Positions 1 to 12,417 of a DNA stretch of 64,000 bases are shown piece by piece (position 1 is the stretch's first letter; each line of letters starts with the position of its first letter). The position numbers and the translations under genes are program-made. The stretch spans positions 62,001 through 126,000 of the forward strand of contig JADLZK010011198.1 of NCBI GenBank assembly GCA_015847255.1, written 5' to 3'. The DNA comes from Hyparrhenia diplandra (Eukaryota > Streptophyta > Magnoliopsida > Poales > Poaceae). Below the pieces are notes generated by a model that was not told the DNA's origin, made no database searches, and saw only the letters and a list, made by a program, of their open reading frames with translations.

Positions 1-225
1 ATATAAATCTTTAGACATATCTTATGAAGATTAAAAACGGGATGAAAAATGGAATAAATATGGGTCAATTTTGGGTGAAAACGGGATTCCTCGGAAACGG
101 ACCGAAAAATCTCATTTCTACTTCCGTAAATACGGAAACGGGATCCCACAAATATGAAAACGGACGAACTAAAATAGAAAACGGAATGGGTCGGAACGGA
201 AAATTTTTCGTCCGTTTTCAACGCT
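1..225. mobile_element. Right terminus of an Ac-like hAT transposon
   Basis: The block is full of short ACGG/CGGAA/AAACGG motifs and ends in CCGTTTTCAACGCTA. Read inward on the minus strand, this end is TAGCGTTGAAAACGG, close to the Ac-type terminus (C/T)AGGGATGAAAACGG. The subterminal wording (repeated AACGG in an A-rich setting) is typical of Ac/Ds-like hAT ends. The other end lies outside the window, so the 8-bp target duplication (candidate GTAGCTAG at 226-233) cannot be tested. No transposase reading is visible here. Confidence 0.6.
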
Positions 226-1440
226 AGTAGCTAGACAAACCCAAGTGAGGAGGAACATGAAGCGCGAGATAGGGAGCAAGCAAGCGAGCAAGATGACCAA
301 AGCCACCACGAGGGGGAGGGCGGCGGGCCATGGAGATTCTTCAATAGCGCCTTTGAGAAGGGTGTGACACCGGGACGCCACCGCTGCGGCCTTAGGAGCT
401 AAGGCAAGGCCTTCGCCCGAATCCGGCGGCGATGACAAGAGCATGGGACTCGAAGGCGATGCCTTCAAGAAGGGTGCGACGCAAGAGGTGTCGCCATCGT
501 CCGCCCGACCCGTCCACTGAGCTTTCGCCGGAGCTCCATGCATCGAAGTCACCAAGGGACGACCACGCCAACCATGCCACCACACGGCGTCGATGATGCT
601 TTGCCCGGGCAACCGCCCACACCACCGTGGTGCAAGACGGCAGGAGCACTGGCCACGCCGTCCCCACCGGGCCGCTCACCCCAATCCGTAGAAGCCCGCC
701 ACCCCTGCGACCCCGAAGGGGTAGACGACGTCACCGCCGCCGCAAAAACGCCCAGGCCCAAGTCGTCGGCCCGCCGCGCTGGCGGTGTGGGAGGGCAAGC
801 CGGCTGGTGGGCGCCAAGTCGGGGCCAAGTGCCCGATCTAGCCATCAACCCGGCCGCCATGGCCACCGCCCACCGGCGCCGCTGGGCGGTGCGGGCAAGC
901 CGGGCCGGCGGACGCTAGATCCGTAGCTCAAGGGCCCGATCCGGCTGCGCCCGGCGGGCCTGGCAGATCATGGCCACCGCCCTATGGTCGCCCGCGCGAG
1001 GTTGGGGGAGGCCGGCCGGCGCCGATTCAAGGCCCGGGGGTCCCGGATCCGCGCAGCCACGACCTTGCCGGGCCGGGCGTAGGCCGCCATGGCGCGCCAT
1101 GGCGCCGGTGGGACGGAGAGGGAAGGGGGACGCAGGGCCGGGAACCCGAGGATCCCGTCCATGGGGACGCAGACGGCCGGCGAGCCGCCCGAGGAGAGAG
1201 CCCGAGCCGCCGCCGCGGATAGGGTTCGGGATCCTTGGAGGCGGGGGGTGGGGAGGAGGGAGTGAGGGGAAGGGGGCCGGCGCCGCCTTTTTGAGGGGCG
1301 CGCGGTGGCCGCCGCCACCTCCCGCGGCGAGGGGTGGGTGGCGGTGGGGGGAGGCCGAGAAGGAGGCGGGCGGTGGCGGCCGGGGGTCGCCCGAAGTTGC
1401 CCAACGGAGGGCGCTCAGAGCCGAGGGTTACAATTGGTTG
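226..1440. other. GC-rich block without a convincing gene
   Basis: This stretch is very GC-rich and open in several frames on both strands, which is what GC content alone produces. The longest readings (minus 169-612 and 1027-1446, plus 970-1563) are low-complexity Pro/Arg/Gly/Ala runs with no recognisable domain. Read on the minus strand it resembles the GC-rich 5' part of a plant transcript, so a captured 5' exon or the 5' end of a non-LTR element is possible. I do not assign a gene. Confidence 0.4.
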
Positions 1441-2202
1441 GGGCATCGTTGTCTCCTTGAATTGTTACGCCCCTTGCGCCATGGTCATTTCAATGGAACG
1501 TATTGCTTCATGTATGTAATACCGATAGTTGGTACAAAATATTCAAAATATAGGTACTCATGATCTATGCGCGCTCACACTTACAAAAGTTTTATGAGTC
1601 TAAAACGCGACAAGCTAATTCAGATTTTCCATGTGCAGATTGGTTCCATCTATAGGGTGGAGCTGTACATGCTTTCGCCTCTGCAAATGCAGCTATGATG
1701 TTCGTGTTGAATACACATGTTGGCCGTGCTACTGATAATGTTATGAAAGGACATTGAAGGTAAGAGTGAGTTTGCCATATCTTGTTGTTCTCATGAGTGT
1801 CAATTCACATTCGTCTGATGCCTACTGGAATCATATGCTAGTCTGATCATGGCAAAAAAAATAAGTGCAGCAACATGGTGTAATTGAAATCATGTACAAT
1901 TGATATCAAATTATCAATAGACTAGTCAACAACCACAATTATGTTCTTATAGAACCTTAACTTTAATACATGGACTTGATGTAGTATCCTATATGCATCT
2001 ACAATACATAAATAGATAGAAGGGATACAAGCCATCTGGTCTACAATACATTGTGCATATTACATATAAAATGAATATGTGTGATACAATCTCATCCAAA
2101 GATACATAATTAAATGTAAGATGCAACAGTATATAAGCAAGCCTTCTATAGTCTTACCCTAATGTAGTTAGCGTCGCTTAAACGAAGATACAAATTCTTG
2201 CT
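1441..2202. other. AT-rich spacer downstream of WAK copy A
   Basis: Nothing recognisable was found in this AT-rich spacer. It lies 3' of the minus-strand WAK copy and may include its 3' untranslated region. No terminal repeats, RNA gene or long reading frame were seen. Confidence 0.4.
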
Positions 2203-5038
2203 CTAAACTGTAGCATCTCGTTGTCTCTTGAAGTGGTATATGTGCAGCATTAATAAGATCCATATCTTCAAGTGAGTTCTTAGATTTTCCACAAAGCAAA
2301 GGCTCAATATCTCCATCTTTTTCTCGATAAATGATGTATTTTTCTCAGCCTCATTGTTCTTAAGAATTGCAGCTTCATGTCTACTTCTTTCATAGTTGGT
2401 CTCTCTCCTCCTTTGACCCTTAAGCATGCTTACGTAAGTAAGGCAATTTCATTAATCTCCTCTGGTCCGCCTCTTCCATAACTTGTGGATCCACTATTTC
2501 CACAAGAGACCCTTGGTGAAGTCCTTCAATGAAGAAATGGGACAAGCTTTGTTTTGCACCTAAATCATTAATAAAAATTGGCTTCATTCTTGTCAAAAGT
2601 TCCACAAGTATTACTCCAAAGCTATATACGTCACTCTTCTCCGTTAGTTGACCAAAGTATGATAATACTCGGATCCGGGTAACCAAATGTTCCTTGAACA
2701 ATTGTCACCACATGGGTCTCATCAAGTGAAAGAGATCTTGAAGCACCAAAATCTGAAACCTTTGTGGTGAAGTTGTCATCCAAGAGTATATTTGAAGACT
2801 TTACATCTCTGTGAAAAATTGGTATTGTAGCTGCTGAGTGGAGATAAGCAAGAGCCCGGCTGCTTCAAGCTGCAATCCTTATGCGATCATCCCATGAAAG
2901 CAAGCATTTTACTGAAGTATCGGTGTGAAGAAGTTCGTATAGAGTTTCATTTGAAATGAATTCATAGACAAGTAAGGGCACCTCATCTTCTAGGCAGCAA
3001 CTAAACAGTTTCACCACATTACGGTGAACGATTTGAGACAAAAATCACAACCTCGTTGATAAATTGGTCTATCTCTATTTGCTCCACTATTTTAGACTTT
3101 TTATGGCCACCACACGTTGGTCGGACAAAATCCCCCTTATAAACCATTCCATGTCCTCCACGACCAAGAATACGAGTAGCATCAAAGTTGTTCGTCGCCT
3201 CCTCTAGTTCCCCAATGAGAATATCTTTGTTTGGCTTGTAGCACTTTCATCCGAGATCAATTGCTCCAATAACAGACCTTGATTTTTCTTGAAGTATGCT
3301 CGTCGGATTCTGCTTTGGATTTTTTTTTTCCACTTTTTGACAATCACAATTATACCCAATGCAATAAATATGGATCCAAGGCCACAACTAGTTCCAACTG
3401 CAATACCTTTATGAATTTGTTGTTGTTATGAAAACATGTTAATGTGTACAAATTATAATTTTGATGGAGTTTTTGTTTGCTATGGCTTACCTAAAAGAAG
3501 ATTCCGTTGCTTAGCCGATGGACCTGTGCAGCCATCCCGTATGTACGGATTTCTGTGTAGCCAGAAGAGCACTTGCATCGATAGCCCATAAACATTTCCC
3601 CGTGGGTCACGTTTTGGCAATCACTGTTTACACTGCGGCATGCATACCTACTTCTATTCCTATGCATAGCTTGCTCACAAGATGAATTTGTAACTGCCCA
3701 TCGTATAACAATGTCAAATTCCATAGAAAAATCAAATTCGTCTTCCACAGGACCCTCGATGTACCCTCCTCCATTTTCGCCAGTCTGATACTATCATCGT
3801 TTCTTTCCCGGAGCTTGCATTGTTGCTAATTGTCAGAGTCCCGTCTCCTACTGACAGGCCAGTCACGTGATACTGTGCATCTCCATCTCCTGTGCTAAAG
3901 AGCGTCTCATTTGCAGTGGTACAATTAAGTCGGAACCATTGGTTTCCGCAACAATCTTCTTCGAGCCCAAAAGGGAAGGGAATGGACATGTTGCCACATG
4001 ACCTCCGGCAATGCTCTTTAGGCTTCGGGTTGTAATCTGCTTCATAACAGTAGATTCATAGAGTTAGGACACAAGATAAAACGTTAATATTTTCTTTTTC
4101 TTTTTTTTACATAAAAGCAAACAGGGAGCACCTTGCTTGCATCCTTGGGAAAGGTAAGCATTGGCTGTGTAATAACCATTGTTGCAGAAGCATCTGTAAC
4201 CTCCATATGACTCATTTTGGCAATAGCTGCCGGTGGCACAAGCATAACTTGTGTTGTTCATTTGCGCGCTTTCACAGCTTGGTTGGTCCATGATGGCAAC
4301 CTCAAGTACAGCGCCATAAATCTTGCTTGCATCTCTCCAAGCTGAGAAAAGATCAGACGTATTCTCCGTGTAATATTCTGCGTCTGACATGAAAGCCATG
4401 ATGCCAGGGTGCAGAGGATCTGACTGTGCTACCATATTACCAGCCCGGACAATTGATACCTGAAAGCCTCAGATGTCGTTTTGTAGACTGATGGAACAAC
4501 AACCAAACCCATTGCAAGGCCCTTGATTAGGGCGATACCTTGTTGTGGCACCTGCTCACGCAGGAGCCGATTGGGTTCCTTACATGATCGAATAAGTCAA
4601 CATCCAAATCACAGCCAAGGAAGAAAAAACTATTATAATTGGAGATAGTAATACCCTTAGCGGGGGCATCCCAAGATATATTGTAGGTGTTCGTACCAGA
4701 TTCTTCCAAGCTAGTACTGTTGAAGAACATAGCGGGGACGAGAACTATGTTACCATCTATGCCAGTAACCTGAGTTGTGCTGTTGCCCAGAAACAACTTT
4801 GGAGGTTGAGTGGTGTGGTTGCAGGTAAGCTCGAAACCTTGTCAGAAGCATCTGGCTCCTATGCCAAAGGGGTAGGAGATGTTGATGTCCCCGCAGCTGG
4901 AGGGGCAGTGAGCTAAGGAGGCAACAGACGGGACATGCAGTATCCCTCCGTCGTCACCCGAGGCTGCGGATGCAGCCGTCACGGCCGCCAAGCACGCCAG
5001 AACGCCATGGCGCAAGCCACTCTACTCGAGCTCATCAT
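2203..5038 (-). pseudogene. WAK-like receptor kinase pseudogene, copy A
   Basis: WAK proteins are plasma-membrane receptor kinases that bind cell-wall pectin or its fragments through an extracellular GUB_WAK domain and signal through a cytosolic Ser/Thr kinase. Exon 1 (about 5038-4120) holds the signal peptide, a first GUB_WAK module (CGDINISYPFG, frameshifted from FLGNSTTQ onward) and an EGF-like piece. Exon 2 (about 4053-3520) holds a second module (CGNMSIPFPFGLEEDC) and CKCSSGYT. The last exon holds a membrane helix near 3430-3340, the juxtamembrane YFKKNQGLLLEQLISDES, HRDVKSS-type kinase sequence near 2800 and EKSDVYSFGVILVELLTR near 2600. Breaks include a 5-bp loss just after ATGGCGTTC compared with copy B, a lost TG frame in the first GUB region, a stop in the kinase near 2868, a C-terminal frameshift near 2425, and fusion of exon 2 to the last exon with the EGF_CA part missing. 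Family identity is secure; function is not expected. Confidence 0.85.
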
Positions 5039-5227
5039 TAAGCCAGTCAGCTTGTCTGCGTGGTGCCGTGGTGTTAGTGGCGGGATTCTATGTTTCGTGC
5101 ATGCGCAGATACTGTATAAAGCCGTCACAAGCAAAGACCATCAGATGTTACGGTCGTCGCCCGCCAGCCGTTACGCACGATCGCTAGTGGCTGGACTCTG
5201 GACTGTGAGTGCTCTGGCGCCCATATA

Positions 5228-5459
5228 CTCCCTCCGTCCTTAAATAAGTATCAGTTACGCTTCGAGAAAAAACTGTCGGCAATTATATATTAAAAATATT
5301 AATAATTATAGTATATAATTAGTGTCATTGGAAAGATCTTTTCATCTAGTTTTTTATCAAAATTATTTAAAGATACAAATGTTGCACGTATTTTGTATAA
5401 ATCGACTCGAACCTATGGCACGCACATCAAAAACGTCACTTAAAAAGGGACGGAGGGAG
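5228..5459. mobile_element. Stowaway-type MITE (Tc1/mariner)
   Basis: The left end reads CTCCCTCCGTCC and the right end GGACGGAGGGAG, a perfect 12-bp inverted repeat, flanked by TA on both sides (5226-5227 and 5460-5461). The interior is AT-rich and about 230 bp long, non-coding, with further terminal complementarity. This is the classic grass Stowaway layout. It sits about 190 bp upstream of the WAK copy A start codon. Confidence 0.9.
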
Positions 5460-5461
5460 TA

Positions 5462-6151
5462 TATCATATTCATCATTCAGTGCGTGATTTGAGAGTTTAC
5501 CCGGAAGCCTCTTTTCATAAAAATGAGAATTTACCCTGGGTAGACTTTGAATTGCCACCTAGCTAGTCACGAGTCAACGAGAATACATCTTTGAGGTGCA
5601 ATTCTTTCATATGTACTCTCTCCGAGGTAAATCATAGTTTCTTTAGCTTTGTTTTTTTTTTTATCTATCTTTAACTGAGTTTTTAGAGAGCTATATTATT
5701 ATTCATATGCTCAAATAAATATACTAACAGGACATATTTTCATTCAAAAGTAATTTGATATTGTAAGTATTGGTATCTTTTATATAAAGTAGCTTGATCG
5801 AAATTAGACATGTAGGACAACACTAAAATAAATTATAATATGAAACCGATGATAAGGAATAGTCTTGGTAGGAGTTGGTTATGTGCCATCAAAATAAAAG
5901 GCCCACTTTGGTTTTGTTTGCACATGCAACAACTTCATATTCGAGTAGGTATATATAATTAAACTAGGGGATTCTCGATGTTGCCGCGGGTATAAAGTAG
6001 GGAATATAAATATAGAATCCATGATGTGTCTCGCTTCTTGAATATCATATTTCTTATGCTAGTGAACTTTAATTGCAAATGATAGTGGAGTGTTGAGGTG
6101 GACATATTGCATGTCAAGAGAAATTGCTAGTGGAAAATGATAGTGGACTTT
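5462..6151. other. AT-rich intergenic DNA with degenerate repeat pieces
   Basis: The first ~100 bases (gagagtttaccc, then tagactttgaattgccac) match the region upstream of WAK copy B near 54848-54887, so the duplication that made A and B extends this far. A piece near 5606 (TACTCTCTCCG) looks like one end of another MITE without a partner. Near 5962-5995, AGGGGATTCTCGATG followed by CCGCGGG resembles a decayed Helitron-type end. No gene is visible. Confidence 0.4.
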
Positions 6152-6766
6152 TGTTGAATCTGGTATCCTCAACACGGTGACGGGGTCTCCGCCTAGGCGA
6201 AGCTCTAGGGGAGAATTAGGTAGAAGGGAATTCAGGTGAGAAGGGACTCAGTAATAAATGACCATAATTGGAATTCACCAACCACCTATAAGGGGATGAC
6301 ACCCCCTATTTATAGTTTACAATTGCCTGGGAATGCAGGATTACAGATTTGCCCTCCAATATTCCTAGCATATTCCCTCACTCGGCCAGCAAGGCTAGGG
6401 ACCTTCGCGTACTTTTCCTCCTCGCACCGCCTTCTCCCGATGGGTCCTCGCCTCGGCCTCGCTTGAGCCCAATCACCCGGACCTCCGCCTACTCTTTCCG
6501 TGAGATGGAGAAGGAGTCCGAGGAACAAGCCATCTCCGCCTTCGGGCGCCAACCGGGTCGCCGCGGAGGTGGCGACCTCCGCGCCTTAGCAGCGGTATGA
6601 GGGACCTTCGCGACACGGTAGGCGGAGGTCCTCCGTGCTAGACCCTGCTCCCGAAAAGACGGATAAAAGACATGGACACAACATGAATTGTTAGCGATGG
6701 TTTTCAGTCCGTGTTTTCTGTTGCCCTGGACACCTCCGCCTGCATGCTCGGGGCCTTGTCCCAACA
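6152..6766 (-). repeat. E1 3' LTR
   Basis: This 615-bp copy matches 18240-18725 joined to 30171-30303, with many small indels. It starts TG and ends CA. It contains repeated GGCGGAGGT/ACCTCCGCC words that also occur through the rest of the element. Confidence 0.88.
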
Positions 6767-6780
6767 GTTCCCCCCATTGA
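6767..6780 (-). other. E1 polypurine tract
   Basis: On the minus strand TCAATGGGGGGAAC directly precedes the 3' LTR start TGTTGGG. This is the expected plus-strand primer site for reverse transcription and confirms the minus orientation of E1. Confidence 0.75.
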
Positions 6781-7005
6781 GGACTAACGGCCAAGGGCGG
6801 AGGCGTGCTTTTGTTCTCAACCTTCTACGGGGCGGCGGAGGTGTTGAGGGTACCTTCCCCCCGGGCACGTGTTGTCTTGGACCTCGCTAACGAAGTTGGG
6901 CGTCACCGGTACAACGGACAAAAAGGCGCCTTTTGAGCTGAAGTGACCATTTTACGCCCGTTGGTCGCGTTCATTGATTTACGAATGCGAAGGGTCGCTG
7001 GCGAC

Positions 7006-7012
7006 TATATAA
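7006..7012 (+). promoter_or_regulatory. TATA box for the E1 antisense gene
   Basis: TATATAA followed by GG sits about 340 bases upstream of the ATG at 7347 and on the same strand as the antisense gene, opposite to gag-pol. The second Tat-like element E3 has a TATA box in the equivalent place. That parallel is the main reason to take it as a core promoter. No transcript evidence is available. Confidence 0.45.
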
Positions 7013-7346
7013 GGACCCCCTACAAGAGCGGAGGGTACCCCGGCCATCGCTTTCCGCGACCTCTGCTTTTTGCCCACCACAAGCGCACGCGCGTTCGCTC
7101 TTAAATCGCGCTTTTGCTTCTCTTCGCTTGCTTAGGGACTTTGCTTAGTTGCATGCGCGATAGATTTGAGCCGTTTAGCGTTAGGGGTCACTTCTCCCGT
7201 TTCGAGATTTACACGGGCCGCACGCGGAGCTTCTTCCGGTGCGATCGCCCCGGTTGCAACTCTCTCACGAGCGCATCTTTGGACTCGCTCGTGCTCAAGA
7301 CTTAGAAGACACTCTTTCGGGCGTCGAGGCCTCTGTCGGAGATCTA

Positions 7347-10300
7347 ATGGCGCGTGAAGACGTGGACATCACTTTCGAGCTAGGCCCGACGAAGATGACT
7401 GAAGCTATGCTGGCGGAGCTCCGCCGTAAGGGACAGATATCCGCTACTTACGAGGTGAAACTCCCCAAGAAGGAGGCGGTGCCCTCGCTCCCGGAGCCCC
7501 AGGAGGAGTGGGGGGTTGTTTTCAAAGATTTTTTTACGTGCGGTCTTCGCCTGCCCTGTCTGCCATTTCTGCGTCAGATCATGGAGGCATTCAGAGTCCA
7601 AGTCCACCCGGTGACTCCCCATGCCTTCCCTGGCGGTGGCGGTTCGTGCTGGCGTGCTAGTCCTACGGAGCGGAACCGGACATCAACGTGTTCTGCGAAT
7701 TTTACGAATTGCACAAGCAACCGAAGGTCCGCAAGATGGCGGATGGGTGGGAGAAGAAACCGCAGTATGGCCGCCTGACGTTCCGCCCCGCGCCGCCACC
7801 AGGGCGAGGAGAGAAGGCGGAGCTTTCTTCGCGCAAAAAGAACAAGTGGGATCCGGTGGTTGGACTATTGGTTCTACGCCGTTCGAGCAAGACGGCGAGG
7901 ACCATCGACGGCGCGAAGACGGACCTCTTTATCTTCGCGTCGAAGTTTACGCCGGTCGACATCGTTCCCCGGCCGGATATCGAGGATCGATTTCGGAGAA
8001 GCGGACCGCCGCTCGCGAAGCTTTCCTCTCGGCCGGCCGTTCTCGGCCGGCCGCGACTTGGTGGAGGAGCTTTGCACCGTGAAGTATTCTCCGCTGTGGA
8101 GGTACTGAGCCGGAGTTCCCGACGGAGAAGATCAACCTCCCCGTGTTTGGGGAGGAGAAGTTGGTGACCTGCCCGCGCTTTTGGCGCACCGCTGCCGGAG
8201 GGGTCAGCGCCCATGCCTTCGTGATGACGGTGGAGATGGAGGCCCAAGAGATGCGGGACCGATTGGCATGAAGGAGTTCCTCGCGCAAAGGTCCCAGCGG
8301 GGAACATGCCCCGTCTCAACCATGTTTTCGAGGGAGATGAAAATCTCCTACGCCCGCACAAGGTGCTCGGCCGAGTAATCGCGAAGGTTACCAAGTTACC
8401 AGGGAGGAGGAGGCGGCCAAGCTCGAGAAGGAAGCTACTACTGCTCCCGCCCTAGGCGAAGAGGAAGGCCCCTCCCACGACCCGTAAGAAGACGAAGAAG
8501 GGTAAGCCGGGCGATGAGGGACCTCCGCCGCGTATGCGCCGCCGCCGCCAAGAGGACGGCCTGTGAGGAGGCCAAGATGAAGAAGAAGATAAACCAAAAG
8601 CAGGTCGTGCAAAGGGGACTCCCGCTGGGTGGGGAGGGTGACGGAGCTGGTGGCGAGGCCTCACGCTGCCCGAACCCTCCGCCGGGCCTGCAGTGAACGC
8701 CGGAGGTGGGGCCGCTCGGCTCGGCGGTGAGGCAGGGCCGGAGTCCTCCATCTGCCGCAGCTTGCCGGCGGGCACTCCACGGCGGAGCTACGGAGGCGTC
8801 AAGGCGATGGCCGATCCCTTGGAGGGCTTCCCATCGTCTAGTGGTAGCTCCGCTGGCTCGTGGCGCCAGGAAGGCAGCCGCAATCGGACGGTGGAGGAAG
8901 TGTCCGGGAAAGGGGCTGAGGAGGAGGTAGGCCTTGCCTCTACCTCCGAGGACTCATTGTACCACCTGCGGGTGAAAATATCACCTATGCTCGTATGCGG
9001 GAGCTTCGCGCCGCCCACAGGGCGCCGAAGACCAACAAGACGACGGAGGGGGGGGGGCCAAGGCCGGGCGCGGCGAAGGTCCGGAGACGCCGTGATACGC
9101 ATCTTCGCTTCTCCTCGTCCCTCTTGGGCGAAGGTTTGACTTGACCTTTTCTTTGTTGTTTGCCTTCTCGCTTTGCGTCGTTTGGTTAATAGTTCTTCTT
9201 TCTTTTAGATGCCGGTGGTTCGGGTGCGGCGTTCGCGGTTGACATGGTTTCCCGGGGGTTGTTGTCGAAGGTAGTCCGAGTAAGTTACCTTCGCCATTAT
9301 TGTGGTTTGTTTCTGTTTGTTGATTATGAGCTTGCTCACTCTTACGATTAGATTCAATCTCTAAATATTTCTTAGATGGCGATGTCGAGGAGGTCTTCAA
9401 CAAGGCCGTCGACCAAAGCCTTGCGTATGGAGATACAATCCTCATGCTTAATTTTACTTTTGTTGAGTTAGCGGACGTCTAAGCTTTTTTGATTTGCGGA
9501 TGACTACTAGCTTGGAGTGCCTTACTTTTCGGGTTCACCGAGAGCTCGCGTCTCGTGACAAGCTTACGGGTGACTTGGAGGCGAAGGCCTTCGCCCGGAG
9601 GGACGGAAAAGAGGCGTCCGACAAGCCGCTGTCCAAGAGCGGGGGCTTCGCTCGGGAGGCTGCGGCGGCTAAGGAAGCGCGAGGATGCGCTATCGCGGCG
9701 TGTCAAAAGGTGGAGAAGGCTCTTGAGGGACTTGCGGGCTAAGCTTGCGAAGCGAATACCAACCTCAACTCTTCTCGGATTCAAGCCTCCGACAAGCGGA
9801 AGCAACTGGAAAGTGCGCACGCCTCCCGCCTCCGTTGCCCACGCCACGCCAACGCCATCACATCCTTTGGAGCGGTGACTACTCCGTTTCCTAAGGACGG
9901 GAGTAGCGCCAACATCGTGGGCTGGATGGCGGCAAACTTCACGAAGCTTCCGGGCGTTCTGCGCGGGGTTTCAGACTTTGGGGCCCGAGCAGCGGCGACA
10001 AACCTGACTCGCGTGCTCGCTTCGAAGGGGTGCGAGCATATCGAGAAGCTCCACGTAAAAGACTCGCACCGGCCGTCTACCTTGGCGGGGCTTATGAATG
10101 ATGCTCGAAGTTTGTGGGCTCGTTTATGAAGAAGTTCTGGCGAGTCACGGGCAAGCGGAGGCTTCTTCGCTTACACGCTCTCGCTCAGGAGTTTGTTTCT
10201 TCTTTTCGAGCTCTGAGTTTTACTTTTTGTTGTGTCTATGTGCTAATTGTTTCATTCTTTTTGCATCGCTCCTCGTGTTGGAGTCGGCCGACGCCGCTCA

Positions 10301-10422
10301 CGGAGGTCCTCCCCGAGTCGGCTGCCCATGAAGGTGATGCTCCGCAGGATGTACCTCCGCCGACTGCTCAGGATGCGGAGAAGAAGGCACCCTCACCGGA
10401 CTTGGACGACGACGAGGTCTAG
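7347..10422 (+). pseudogene. E1 antisense accessory gene (putative gypsy-type transposon domain)
   Basis: The reading opposite to gag-pol begins MAREDVDITFELGPTKM and soon gives FFTCGLRLPCLPFLRQIM, a pattern of the plant 'putative gypsy type transposon' family found in Tat/Grande/RIRE2 elements. It continues in other frames with FCEFYELHKQPKVRKMADG (7690 on), a low-complexity middle, a charged helical part (9494-9742) and a C-terminal part (9875-10129). It ends in an acidic tail DLDDDEV. Introns are visible: 9134-9208 (GT to TTTTAG) and 9280-9375 (GTAAGT to CTTAG), and probably one near 10190-10290. Frame changes outside introns (for example near 7640 and 8100) mark it as broken or misassembled. 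Its molecular role is not known; I infer only that it is an accessory protein of the element. Confidence 0.7.
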
Positions 10423-12417
10423 AAGCTTAGGATCTTAACTTAGATTGTAGTTTAGCGTTTTGCGCGGATGTTAGTCTCCGCTTTGTAAATTCTCGACTTT
10501 GGTGTTAAATGTTAATGGAAATCCAATTTTTGTTCTTTGTGTGTGGAAAATTGTCTGCCTTGGTCTCGACGAGGAGGTTCGCAGGAGGTGTCGCCTTTGC
10601 GTTTTTTTTATCGTGATGGAGTTTACGTTGACGGTGGCCTTTGGTCTTTCTCGGAAAGAGACCTTCGCCAACCCGGTGTAGATGAAATGTATGAAGATGT
10701 TCTTTTTGACTTAGGCGTGCGCGAATGGCGTTTACTAACTAACTCAGTAGCTTGGGAGGGACCTCCGCCTACCTCCGACTAGGCTTTAGGTTGTGCGATA
10801 AAATTTTGTAATGATACGAATGTTTATCAATAAAGATTATTTTTGTTACATGATTGGCACACTTTGGAACATTTGCTTTGGTTGCATTGCTTGCACTCTC
10901 TTCTTCGTTCCCTCATCCATTCCGCGTTTGACCTTATTTGGTAGAGCCGGTAGTGGTTGCTAGTCACTTGTTTGCTGCGTGAGTCCAACTCCTTCCGCCA
11001 CGAAGTACCGGCGTGGAGGATGCTTTTCTTTTGAGACACGCCCGAGGTACCCGCGTGAATGGTGCTTGTCGCTGTTCACCTTCGCGGGTCTCCGGCGTGG
11101 ATCTCGCATGTGGATAACTCATTGAGTTTTTTAGTTTCGGGGGGATGTTACGAATCTTTACGCAGTCTCCCCCCTCAACATATCCAGGTGCGAAGATCTC
11201 TACGAGTCTTTACGCGGTTTCTCGCTGGCTAGCTGATAGGTGGCGGAGGTTGACGTCCGCGCCCATCTCTGGTTTGTGGATGTCTTCTGTTCTGTCCGTG
11301 CTTTCAGTCTGATTGACTGATGTTGAGTGTGGGAGATTGGTTTTATAGGGGTGTTGTCATGAAGGTCACTTATTGCCTTCGTCCTTTTGTTGGTTTGGTA
11401 GGTGGACTGGGTTAGTATATAATGCACGGGTTCCCCCCACGACTAACTTGATTCGATGTGTGAGTGCAGTGATGGGCTGTTGCACTAACTCTAGACACCG
11501 TGTAAGGATTCGTAGCTGTGACTTGGAGCTCTCGTATGCGGTGTCGTCCTATTCGTTGGCTGGAAGCGCAGACTAAAACAGGCACGGAGCTATTAATTCT
11601 TGCCGATGAGTTTGGGGTCGTACGGTGGTGGTTTGGTTGAAGTTGGAGTTCGGCGATTCGCTACTATCTTCGCAAGCACAGCTCCAAGTCCTGTTTCTGC
11701 TGTCCAGGCGGAGGTCGACCTCTACCGAAGGTTCACGTAACAAGTTGAGGGTTCGGCGAGACAAGGCATCGATGCTGGCGGAGGTGTTCCTGTCCAGCCT
11801 TAGTGAATCTGTTGCCTAGCATGGTGGCATAGTTGATCTTTCTTTTGCGCTTGTGTTCGCGCTACCACTGTACCTTCTGCTGCGAGGATGTTCGCAGTTT
11901 CGACAGCACAATGTCAAGAACCTGTGTAACTTGTAAATATTTCTTGTAAATATTTCACCAAAAGAGAAACATGTTGGATTTGTTGGCGGAGGTTTTGCTG
12001 ATGCCTGAAGTGGACGTGTCTTGTTTCAGCTTTTTGTTGTTGGCATAGTTAGCCGTGTTACCTCAATGCCTACGCCTTGGGTAGGACTTGTTTTGAGGAT
12101 TTTAGAGACCTATCGTTGGTCTTTTTAGAGGTCGTCTTTTTAGATTAGAACCTCCGCGTTCTATCCTTAAGATGTCCTCTCGAGTATTTCTTCACCCTTG
12201 TCGAATTACGTGATCTGCGTTGCTAGTCACTTTCGACTTTGCTTCCTTTGTGTTTGGGGAATTTTCCTCTTTATATTATAGAGGATTTTACATTAGTCCT
12301 GCCTCGTTAAAAACCTCACCTCCGCTAGGAGTTCCCCGTGAGGAAAAAGAGTGCAGGACTTTTTGGAAGTGTAAATTCTACTACTAATGCGAAAAGTAAA
12401 GACCGGCCGACCTCCGC
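10423..12417. other. E1 internal non-coding region between antisense gene and pol
   Basis: The two genes converge here. The first ~400 bases probably hold the 3' end of the antisense transcript; the part next to 12417 holds the sequence after the pol stop codon. A reading at 10499-10782 has no recognisable domain. I see no other structure. Confidence 0.5.

Noticed and set aside
226..1440. Long overlapping open frames on both strands
   Set aside because: The frames are open in nearly all phases, of low-complexity Pro/Arg/Ala composition and without domains. This is expected from GC content.
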